Below are positions 17,389-24,331 of a stretch of 63,477 bases of DNA, in pieces. Origin of the DNA: JAKAXG01 sp035702985 (GTDB lineage: Bacteria > Actinomycetota > Acidimicrobiia > Acidimicrobiales > Palsa-688); the NCBI GenBank assembly GCA_035702985.1, contig DASSZD010000052.1:1-63477 (forward strand), read 5' to 3'. The notes under the pieces are model-generated. The model saw only the letters and a program-made list of their open reading frames with translations, had not been told where the DNA came from and made no database searches. The translations under genes and the position numbers were made by a program. Within the stretch, counting starts at the first letter, position 1. Each line of letters starts with the position of its first letter.

Positions 17389-18218
17389 CCGCCGCCGTGC
17401 GCTGCGAGCACCTGGTCCAGGTGTACGGCGAGTCCGGGCAGGAGGTCACCGCCCTGCGGGGCGTGGATCTCGAGGTGGCGGAGGGGGAGACGGTGTCGCT
17501 CCTGGGCCCTTCCGGGGCCGGCAAATCCACCCTGCTGTGGATCCTGGCCGGGCTGCTCCGACCGACCGCGGGGGTGGTGGAACTGCACGGCCGACCTCTC
17601 AACACCATGGGAGCGGCCGAGGCCGCCGACATGCGGTTGCGCCAGGTCGGGATCGTCATGCAGAACCCCGGCCGCAACCTCGTCCCCTACGAGACGGCAT
17701 TGGGCAACGTCCTGTTCGCCCAGCGACCCACCCGGCGCCGACCGGCCACCAAACGGCAGCGCGCCGCCGATCTCCTGGACGCGGTCGGCCTCTCGCCTGC
17801 GGCTGGCCGGCAGGCCGGCGGGCTGTCCGGCGGCGAACAGCAGAGGCTGGCGCTGGCCGTGGCCCTGGCCAACGGACCGCGGGTGCTGCTGGCCGACGAG
17901 CCGACCAGCCAGCTCGACCGGGAGTCGGCCACCGCCGTGGTGGACCTGATCAGGGCGGCCAACCGGGATCTGGGCACCACGGTGATCACGGTCACCCACG
18001 ACGCCCTGGTCGGGTCGGCCCTGGGGCGGACGGTGACCATCCGCGACGGCCGGGTCGGGGCGGAGGGCCGGTCCGGCGAGGACTACCTGGTCGTCGGCCG
18101 GGACGGCACCATCCAGCTCCCCGAGGACCTGCTCGATACGTTCCCGCCGGGGACGCTGGCCAGCACGCACCGGACGGCGGAGGGGGTGGAGATCCGACCG
18201 GTGCAGCTACCCCGGTGA
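17385..18218 (+). CDS. ABC transporter ATPase 1
   Basis: A 277-residue nucleotide-binding subunit of the LolD/MacB type. Walker A is GPSGAGKST (near residue 43), the Q loop is VGIVMQNPGRNLVP, the signature is LSGGEQQ, and Walker B with the catalytic Glu is VLLADEPTSQLD. The H loop is VTHD. It has a C-terminal extension of about 40 residues (EDYLVVGRDGTIQLPEDLL) that is often seen when such ATPases pair with large FtsX permeases in actinobacteria. The GTG overlaps the permease stop codon, and its own stop overlaps the next ATPase gene by four bases. Confidence 0.93.
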   Translation: MTAAVRCEHLVQVYGESGQEVTALRGVDLEVAEGETVSLLGPSGAGKSTLLWILAGLLRPTAGVVELHGRPLNTMGAAEAADMRLRQVGIVMQNPGRNLVPYETALGNVLFAQRPTRRRPATKRQRAADLLDAVGLSPAAGRQAGGLSGGEQQRLALAVALANGPRVLLADEPTSQLDRESATAVVDLIRAANRDLGTTVITVTHDALVGSALGRTVTIRDGRVGAEGRSGEDYLVVGRDGTIQLPEDLLDTFPPGTLASTHRTAEGVEIRPVQLPR

Positions 18219-18913
18219 CGCCTCTCATCGAGGCCCGGCGGGTCAGCTTCATCGTCGGCGACCGGCCGGTGATAGAAGACGTCGACGTGGCCGTGGGCCC
18301 CGGCGAACGGGTGGCCGTGGTAGGCCCGTCCGGGTCGGGCAAGAGCACGCTGCTGGCCCTGCTGTCGGGGCTGATCGAGCCCAGCGCGGGCACCGTCCTG
18401 CACCACGGGAGGCCGGTGTCGGAGCGGCCGGCGAGCGACGCCGGCATCGCCACCGTCCTGCAGGGATACGGGCTGGTGTCGCTGCTCACCGCCTCCGAGA
18501 ACGTCGAGGTCGCCCTCCGGGCGGCCGGTCACGACGCCCGGAGCGCCAGGCGGGAGGCGGCCGCCGCGCTGGGGATGCTGGGGCTGGCCGACCACGCCCA
18601 CCAACTGGCCCACGAGCTGTCGGGCGGTCAGCAGCAACGGGTGGCCATCGCCCGGGCCCTGGCCGTGAAGCCCGTGGTGCTCGTAGCAGACGAGCCGACC
18701 GCCGAACTGGACCCGGCCGCCCGGGCCCTGGCCCTGGACCGGCTCATGGCCGGACCGGGCGAGGGCGGCGCGCTGTTGTTGGCCACCCACGACCCCGAGG
18801 TGGCGGCGGCCTGCCACCGGGTCATCGACCTGGCCGCCGGCCGCCGGGCCTCGTGGGCCGGGCCGGTCACTGCACCGTCTGGGGGGAGGTCCGGGGACCC
18901 GGGCCGGGCCTGA
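18215..18913 (+). CDS. ABC transporter ATPase 2
   Basis: A 232-residue ATPase, clearly different from ATPase 1 but complete. Walker A is GPSGSGKST, the Q loop TVLQGYGLVS, the signature LSGGQQQ, Walker B VLVADEPTAELD and the H loop ATHD. With one permease chain holding two FtsX modules, two distinct ATPases suggest a heterodimeric motor. The final 16 codons overlap the end of the convergent exporter gene by 47 bases in total. The C-terminus after the H loop is short and Gly/Pro-rich, so it could tolerate such overlap. Confidence 0.92.
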   Translation: MTPLIEARRVSFIVGDRPVIEDVDVAVGPGERVAVVGPSGSGKSTLLALLSGLIEPSAGTVLHHGRPVSERPASDAGIATVLQGYGLVSLLTASENVEVALRAAGHDARSARREAAAALGMLGLADHAHQLAHELSGGQQQRVAIARALAVKPVVLVADEPTAELDPAARALALDRLMAGPGEGGALLLATHDPEVAAACHRVIDLAAGRRASWAGPVTAPSGGRSGDPGRA

Positions 18914-20363
18914 GCCCGGCGGAGTCGTCGAAGAGGGCCGTCACCCGGTCGGCGCTGGCCAGGGCCCGGGGCGTGGTCACCGCCATACCCAGCGCCATCA
19001 CGACCAGCCCGCATCCGGCCAGCACCCACCAGCCGGTGTGGCTGGCGGCGGCCAGGCCGGTGACCACCGGGCCGTGCAGGCTGGCGGTGGCCAGCGCCCC
19101 CAGGACGGCCACGCCCAGCACCTGGCCGATCTGCCGGCTGGTCGAGGCGATGGCGGCGGCCACGCCGGCCTGGCTGTCCGGCATCCCCGACACCGCCGAG
19201 TTGGTGATGGGGGCGTTGACCAGACCGAATCCGGCCCCGAAGAACGTGTAGGCGACGAACAGCCACACCACGGAGGTGGTGGGGGTGATGCGGGTCAGCA
19301 TCAGCCCGCTGGCGGCCAGCAGGCCACCCGCCGCCAGCAGCGGGGGGCGGGCCCCCCGCCGTCCCACCAGCGCCCCCGAAACGGGGGCCGACAGGACCGT
19401 CAGCACCGCCATCGGCAGGGTGTACAGCCCGGCCTGCAGGGCCGACAGGCCGCGGGACTCCTGCAGGTACAGGGTGTTCAGGAACAAGAAGCCGCCCAGG
19501 CCGGCGAAGGAGGCCACGGCGATGGCGTTGGCCCCGGAGAACGGGGCGCTTCGGAAGAACCGTATGTCGATCAGGGGTTCCGGCCGGTGCCGCTCGTAGA
19601 CGAGGAACACCGGCACGGCCGCCCCGAACACAGCGAACGCCCCCAGGATCGGCCCCGACGTGTACCCGCGCCGGGCGCCCTCGATGATGGCGTAGGTGAT
19701 CGACGCCAGCCCCACGACCATCAGCAGCTGGGCCACCGGATCGAACCGTCTGGGCCGGGGGGCCTTCGACTCCGGTACGAACAGGGCGGTCAGCACGCAG
19801 GCGGCCAGCCCGATCGGCACGTTGATCCAGAAGATGGACCGCCAACCCACCGAGGTGACCAGCACGCCCCCCACCACCGGGCCGAGGCCCATGCTGAGCC
19901 CCACCACGGCGCCCCAGATCCCTATGGCCTGGGCCCGTTCCCGACGGTCGGTGAAGGTGTTGGTGATGATGGACATGGCCACCGGGTTGAGCATGGACCC
20001 ACCCACCGCCTGGAGGGCCCGGAATGCCACGAGCAGTTGCACCGAGGGGGCCAGGCTGCAGAGCAGGGATCCCAAGCTGAACACCACCAGCCCGACCTGG
20101 AAGGTGCGCCTGCGGCCCAGCCGGTCGGCCGTCGAGCCGGACAGCATCAGCAGGCTGGCCACGACCAGCACGTAGGCGTCCACCGTCCATTGCAGGCCGG
20201 ACACCCGGGTGTGCAGCTCCCGGCCTATGGACGGCAGGGCCACGTTGACGATGGTGTTGTCCAGGCCCACGATCAGGAGGCTCATGCAGCAGATGGCCAG
20301 GACCAGGTACCGCCGGCCGGCCGCGCCGCCACCGGTTGCATCCTTCCCGTCGCCTCGTGCCAT
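18867..20363 (-). CDS. EmrB/QacA-type (DHA2) MFS transporter
   Basis: A 498-residue, 14-helix drug:H+ antiporter family protein. Signatures are LDNTIVNVALPSIG in helix 1, the WTVDAYVLVVASLLMLSG stretch, GSTADRLGRRR after helix 2 and the motif-C-like GPVVGGVLVTSVGWRSIFWIN. The substrate is unknown. TACCCT (20374-20379 on this strand) lies ten bases before the ATG, so the leader would be only a few bases. Its C-terminal 47 bases overlap the convergent ABC ATPase gene. Confidence 0.92.
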   Translation of the reverse strand: MARGDGKDATGGGAAGRRYLVLAICCMSLLIVGLDNTIVNVALPSIGRELHTRVSGLQWTVDAYVLVVASLLMLSGSTADRLGRRRTFQVGLVVFSLGSLLCSLAPSVQLLVAFRALQAVGGSMLNPVAMSIITNTFTDRRERAQAIGIWGAVVGLSMGLGPVVGGVLVTSVGWRSIFWINVPIGLAACVLTALFVPESKAPRPRRFDPVAQLLMVVGLASITYAIIEGARRGYTSGPILGAFAVFGAAVPVFLVYERHRPEPLIDIRFFRSAPFSGANAIAVASFAGLGGFLFLNTLYLQESRGLSALQAGLYTLPMAVLTVLSAPVSGALVGRRGARPPLLAAGGLLAASGLMLTRITPTTSVVWLFVAYTFFGAGFGLVNAPITNSAVSGMPDSQAGVAAAIASTSRQIGQVLGVAVLGALATASLHGPVVTGLAAASHTGWWVLAGCGLVVMALGMAVTTPRALASADRVTALFDDSAGLRPGPGPRTSPQTVQ

Positions 20364-20416
20364 GGCCGCCCTCAGGGTAGTGACGTCCCCGCCCCTGCCG
20401 GGCCGGCGGCCCCTGG

Positions 20417-21586
20417 TCAGGCGGGCGCCCCCCGGCGCCGGGTCCGCCGGCGCCCGGGGCGCGGGCGGGGACCGACGGCCTGAGCCGGGGCCGGCCGCCC
20501 GTCCCCGAGAGCCCGCCGGAGCAGGCCGGCGGCCTCCGTGTCGGCCGGTGTCACGAACGAGATGACCGTGCCGGCGGCCCCCGCCCGGCCGGTCCGACCC
20601 GAGCGGTGCAGGTAGTCCTTGTCGGTGGTGGGCAGGTCGAAGTGCACGACGCACCCGACCCCGTCGACGTGGATGCCGCGGGCGGCCACGTCGGTGGCCA
20701 CCAGAGCCTGGGCCCGGCCGGAGGCGAAGGCGTCCAGGGCCCGCTCCCGCTGCGACTGGCTGCGGCCCCCGTGGATGGGAACGGCCTTAACCCCGGCGGC
20801 CATCAGCTGCCTGGCCACCCGGTCGGTGCCGTGCTTGGTCCGGCAGAAGACGATGGTCGCACCGTGGGAGGAGATGTAGTGGGCGGCCAGCTTCACCCGG
20901 TCCTCCCGGGGCGTGTCGACCCAGTGGTGCTCGGCCGGCGGCCGGTCCTGCTCGTCGCGCTCCACCGACACCTGCACCGGTGACCGCTGGTAGCGACGGA
21001 TGAGGGTGTCGACCTCCCCGTCGAGGGTGGCGGAGAACAGCAGCGTCTGGCGGTCCGGGCGTACCTGATCCAGGAGGCGCCGCACCTCGGGCAGGAAGCC
21101 CATGTCGGCCATGCGGTCGGCCTCGTCGATCACGACCATCTCCACCTCGGACAGGTCGGCCGCCCCCCTGCTGATCAGATCCTTGAGCCGGCCCGGGCAG
21201 GCGACGGCCACGTCCACCCCCCGCGCCAGGGCGGACAGCTGGGCCCCGAAGCCCACCCCTCCGTAGAAGGCGGCGACCCGCTGCGAGCCGTGCCGGCCGA
21301 ACAGGAGCGTCATCTCCGAGGCGATCTGGGCGGCCAGCTCCCGGGTCGGGGCCAGGATCAGCGCCCGGGGCCGGCCGGGGCGGGCGTCGGCGGCCCGGAG
21401 CGCGACCGGGATACCGAAGGCGATGGTCTTGCCAGAACCGGTGGGGGCCCGCCCGCAGACGTCGCGGCCTGACAGGGCGGGCGGGACGGCGGCCGCCTGG
21501 ATGGGGAACGGGTGGGTGATTCCCCGGGCGCGAAGCGAACGGTCGACCGCGGCGGGCACGCCGAGGTCGGCGAAGGTGGAGGACAA
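20417..21586 (-). CDS. DEAD-box RNA helicase
   Basis: A 389-residue RhlE/DeaD-like ATP-dependent RNA helicase. It has the Q motif FPIQAAAVP, motif I APTGSGKT, PTRELAAQ, motif II VIDEADRMADMGF, motif III SAT in LLFSATLD, and the RecA2 motifs VATDVAARGI and HRSGRTGRAG. The C-terminus is short and Arg/Pro-rich. No ATG or GTG lies at the family-expected position. The TTG at 21586 (SSTFADLGVPAAV) with GGGAG 12 bases upstream is the best start, although the frame stays open for another 70 codons. Confidence 0.9.
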   Translation of the reverse strand: MSSTFADLGVPAAVDRSLRARGITHPFPIQAAAVPPALSGRDVCGRAPTGSGKTIAFGIPVALRAADARPGRPRALILAPTRELAAQIASEMTLLFGRHGSQRVAAFYGGVGFGAQLSALARGVDVAVACPGRLKDLISRGAADLSEVEMVVIDEADRMADMGFLPEVRRLLDQVRPDRQTLLFSATLDGEVDTLIRRYQRSPVQVSVERDEQDRPPAEHHWVDTPREDRVKLAAHYISSHGATIVFCRTKHGTDRVARQLMAAGVKAVPIHGGRSQSQRERALDAFASGRAQALVATDVAARGIHVDGVGCVVHFDLPTTDKDYLHRSGRTGRAGAAGTVISFVTPADTEAAGLLRRALGDGRPAPAQAVGPRPRPGRRRTRRRGAPA

Positions 21587-21771
21587 AGGAAAGAGGGCTC
21601 CCGATAGGAAGGTCCGGCGCTGCCTCTCCGCTGGTCGCGGAGGCCGCCGGACGGTTACGGCCGCCAGGGTATCAGCCGGCCGTCCGCCCCGGCGGGGCCA
21701 CCGGCAACCGGCCGGGGAGGGACCCGGCGCGCCGTCGATGGGGCCGGAATGCCGTTCCGGGGGGCGCATCG

Positions 21772-21801
21772 TTGACTTTGTGGGGGACAGGGCCATAGAG
21801 T
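21772..21801 (+). promoter_or_regulatory. Promoter of the dcw cluster
   Basis: TTGACT (21772-21777), an 18-base spacer and TAGAGT (21796-21801) form a housekeeping-type promoter. It is followed by a leader of about 55 bases and a GGAG ribosome site ten bases before the mraZ GTG. It is overlapped by the phased repeat array that I read as the MraZ operator. The rest of the 275-base gap (21587-21861) shows nothing else clear. Confidence 0.65.
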
Positions 21802-21829
21802 GGAGGAAAGTGGTGCGAAGGGGAGGGGC
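21780..21829 (+). promoter_or_regulatory. Probable MraZ operator: five 10-bp phased repeats
   Basis: Consecutive ten-base units begin GTGGGG (21780), GGGCCA (21790), GTGGAG (21800), GTGGTG (21810) and GGGGAG (21820). MraZ proteins bind tandem G-rich repeats spaced ten bases apart upstream of their own operon. The array spans the promoter spacer, -10 and start region, so bound MraZ would block transcription of the whole cluster. Confidence 0.65.
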
Positions 21830-21861
21830 CCTGAGCTCACATAGGACGGAGTTAGTGAAAA

Positions 21862-22326
21862 GTGGCGACGAGGTTCGTTGGGAGGTACGAGCACTCCCTG
21901 GACGGGAAGGGCCGGGTGATCCTCCCGGCGCGCTTCCGTTCGAGCTTCGAAGCCCTCGCCCTCGTCTCGAAGTTCAACGAGGGCTGCCTGGCCATCTGGA
22001 CCCCCGAGGCCTTCGACCGCAAGGCCGAGGAGATGGCCGCCATGATGGACGGCACCCCCGAACAGCGGGCGCAGGCCCGGGCCTGGTCGATGGGATCGGC
22101 CGAGGTGGACCTGGACCGGCAGGGGCGGGTGGCGCTGCCGCAGTACCTGCGCGAGTTCGCCCGACTGGAGGAAGGCAGCAGCGTGCTGGTGCACGGGGCG
22201 CTCACCCACGTCGAGTTGTGGAATCCGGAACTGTGGGAGGTGCACGGGGCGGCCGGGGACGCGTCCCTGAGCGGTGGCCCGGAGTCCGTCGCGCCGTCCC
22301 CGAGCAGTCCTGGCGAGGGGGCGTGA
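21862..22326 (+). CDS. mraZ: Transcriptional regulator MraZ
   Basis: A 154-residue DNA-binding autoregulator of the dcw cluster, made of two AbrB/SpoVT-like swapped-hairpin domains. Each repeats a D-x-K/R-G-R-V-x-L-P motif: HSLDGKGRVILPARFR near residue 11 and VDLDRQGRVALPQYLR near residue 81. The last 20-25 residues are a Ser/Pro-rich tail. GTG 21862 has GGAG at 21848-21851. It is the first gene of the cluster and sits behind a phased repeat array likely to be its own operator. Confidence 0.95.
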   Translation: MATRFVGRYEHSLDGKGRVILPARFRSSFEALALVSKFNEGCLAIWTPEAFDRKAEEMAAMMDGTPEQRAQARAWSMGSAEVDLDRQGRVALPQYLREFARLEEGSSVLVHGALTHVELWNPELWEVHGAAGDASLSGGPESVAPSPSSPGEGA

Positions 22327-22502
22327 CCCGGTGCGCCCATGCCCCGATCCGTTGTACATCCGGTTGCGTCGCGAACCGTGCCCATCCGGCCCGGCTCATG
22401 CGCAGCCCTTCGACCGACAGGGTGGGAGTCCCCTTCTCCGCCCGCTTCCACTTCGCCAGATCGGGGAGACATCCCGACGGCACGCCGGTCGAGGGGCTGC
22501 GG
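22327..22502 (+). other. 176-base gap between mraZ and rsmH
   Basis: This is the largest gap inside the otherwise tightly packed front of the cluster. It has no plausible gene. A small hairpin, CGGTT with AACCG around an eight-base loop, is visible near 22361-22378. A structured RNA upstream of mraW (the 'mraW motif') has been described in actinobacteria, but I cannot confirm a match by eye. Confidence 0.3.
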
Positions 22503-23504
22503 ATGGTCCGGGTTGGTCGCGCCAGGATGGCCCCGGTGACGAGTGAGGCGTTCGCCCACCGGCCGGTGATGCTCGACGAGGTGGTCGGGCTGCTCACTCC
22601 GGTGCCCGCCGGTGTCTACCTCGACGCCACCCTGGGCGGTGCCGGTCACGCTGCTGCCGTTCTGGAGGCCGGCCCCCAGCTATCGCTCGTCGGCCTCGAT
22701 CAGGATCCCGATGCCCTCGGTGCCGCCCGGGCCGCGCTGGCGCGCTTCGGAGCCCGGGCCGCGACCGTCCACAGCCGCTTCGACCGGGTGGACGACGTGC
22801 TCGACTCGCTCGGCGTCGACCGCCTGTCTGCCGCCCTGTTCGATCTGGGGGTCAGTTCACCCCAGCTGGACCGGGCCGAGCGGGGGTTCAGCTACCGGTC
22901 GGAAGCGGCGCTGGACATGCGGATGGATCCCACCCGGCCGGGCCGGGCCGCCGATGTGGTCAACGGCTGGTCGGAGCGGGACCTGGCCCGTCTGTTCCGC
23001 GAGCACGGCGAGACCCGCTTCGCCGCCCGTATCGCTCGGGCCGTGGTGGCCAACCGGCCGGTTTCGACCACGACGGAGCTGGCCGAGATCGTACGCTCGG
23101 CCATCCCGGCGGCTACCCGGCGCACCGGCGGCCATCCGGCCCGCCGGGTGTTTCAGGCCGTCCGGGTGGCCGTCAACGAGGAGCTCGAGATCCTTCCCGG
23201 TGCCATCGACGCGGTGCTGGACCGGCTGGCCCCGGGCGGGCGCTGCGTCGTGCTCGCGTACCACTCCGGCGAGGACCGCATCGTCAAGGACCGGTTCCGC
23301 CACGCTGCGACCGGTGGTTGCACCTGCCCGCCGGGGCTGCCGTGCGTGTGCGGGGCGGTACCGACGGTGCGGCTGCTGACCAGGGGCGCCCGGCGCCCCT
23401 CGGAGGCGGAGGTCGCGGCGAACCGGCGGGCCGAGAGCGTGAGGCTCCGGGCCGTCGAGAAGATCGGAAGTGGGGGACAGCACACCGAAGGGGTCAGTCA
23501 ATGA
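22503..23504 (+). CDS. rsmH: 16S rRNA (cytosine(1402)-N(4))-methyltransferase
   Basis: RsmH/MraW methylates N4 of C1402 in 16S rRNA using SAM. After HRPVMLDEVV, the SAM site is VYLDATLGGAGHAAAVLE, then VGLDQDPDAL. Family blocks ALFDLGVSSPQLDRAERGFS, LDMRMDP and AYHSGEDRIVKDRF are intact. The C-terminus holds a CTCPPGLPCVCG segment. ATG 22503 has GAGGGG six bases ahead and gives 333 residues; ATG 22527 and GTG 22536 are in frame and nearer the family N-terminus. The stop codon overlaps the ftsL-like gene (ATGA). Confidence 0.95.
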   Translation: MVRVGRARMAPVTSEAFAHRPVMLDEVVGLLTPVPAGVYLDATLGGAGHAAAVLEAGPQLSLVGLDQDPDALGAARAALARFGARAATVHSRFDRVDDVLDSLGVDRLSAALFDLGVSSPQLDRAERGFSYRSEAALDMRMDPTRPGRAADVVNGWSERDLARLFREHGETRFAARIARAVVANRPVSTTTELAEIVRSAIPAATRRTGGHPARRVFQAVRVAVNEELEILPGAIDAVLDRLAPGGRCVVLAYHSGEDRIVKDRFRHAATGGCTCPPGLPCVCGAVPTVRLLTRGARRPSEAEVAANRRAESVRLRAVEKIGSGGQHTEGVSQ

Positions 23505-24331
23505 GGCGGATGAGCGAGGGCCACGGCGCGCCCGGTACCCGGCGGGTCCCCGAGAGGGCCAGGCCCAGCGAGGCTCGGGCGGCGGCCGCCGCCCGGCTGG
23601 CCGGCGCCACCGCCAACGCCGACTCGGTACGCCGCCGGATGGCCGAAGCGGCCCGACGGGCCGAGGAGGCAGGAGGGCGGGCGCCGGTGACCCGGCTGGC
23701 CGCCCGGCGCCCCAGCCGTCCTGCCGCCCCCGCAGCCCGGGCGTCCGGCCCGGTCCCCGGGCGGGCCCGGGCCATGGCCAACCCCTCGGCCTCCGACGGC
23801 ATGATCGGCGCCGCCGGCCTGGCGGCGGTACGGGCCGAACCGGTCCGGGAGGAGGAGAGCCGCCCGCGCCACCTCAAGGTGGTACGGCCCGGCACCCTCA
23901 GCGCCGCCCAGCGGCGGCGCCGGGCCCGCGCCGTGCTGATAGCCAGCATCGGGGCGGCGTCGGTCATCGCCTTCGCCCTGGTCTACCTCCACGTGGTGCT
24001 GGCCCAGCGCCAGTTCCGCATCGACCACCTCAACTCCCAGGTCAGCAAGGCCCAGACGAGCTACCAGAACCTGCGCCTGCAGGTCGCCGAGCTGGGTTCC
24101 CCGCAGCACATCATCTCCACTGCCGAAGGCAGCCTGGGCATGGTGCAGCCGAGCAAGGTCGTGTACCTGACGCCGAGCCCGGCCGCCTCCACGCCGTCGT
24201 CCCGAACCTCTACCTCCCCCAAAGGCACCTCCAGTGCCAGTTCCGCCAGCGCGGTGCGACCGGCCAGCCAGGCCCCCGCAGGTGATGCCAACTGGCCCGT
24301 CGTCAAGTCGCAGCTGGCAGGCACCCCATGA
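23501..24331 (+). CDS. FtsL-like septum formation protein
   Basis: A bitopic membrane protein at the ftsL position, between rsmH and the PBP gene. It is 276 residues, against about 100-130 for typical FtsL, because of a 140-residue Ala/Arg-rich cytoplasmic region. One helix (about 144-166) is followed by a coiled-coil-like stretch (QFRIDHLNSQVSKAQTSYQN), the usual FtsL/DivIC architecture. A Ser/Pro-rich tail follows. It would bridge FtsQ and FtsW-PBP in the divisome. Assignment rests on position and topology, because FtsL sequences are poorly conserved. Confidence 0.75.
   Translation: MRRMSEGHGAPGTRRVPERARPSEARAAAAARLAGATANADSVRRRMAEAARRAEEAGGRAPVTRLAARRPSRPAAPAARASGPVPGRARAMANPSASDGMIGAAGLAAVRAEPVREEESRPRHLKVVRPGTLSAAQRRRRARAVLIASIGAASVIAFALVYLHVVLAQRQFRIDHLNSQVSKAQTSYQNLRLQVAELGSPQHIISTAEGSLGMVQPSKVVYLTPSPAASTPSSRTSTSPKGTSSASSASAVRPASQAPAGDANWPVVKSQLAGTP

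Noticed and set aside
18872..18920. Frameshift or sequencing error at the convergent overlap
   Set aside because: Both reading frames stay open with normal codon use up to their stops, so an error is possible but not needed.
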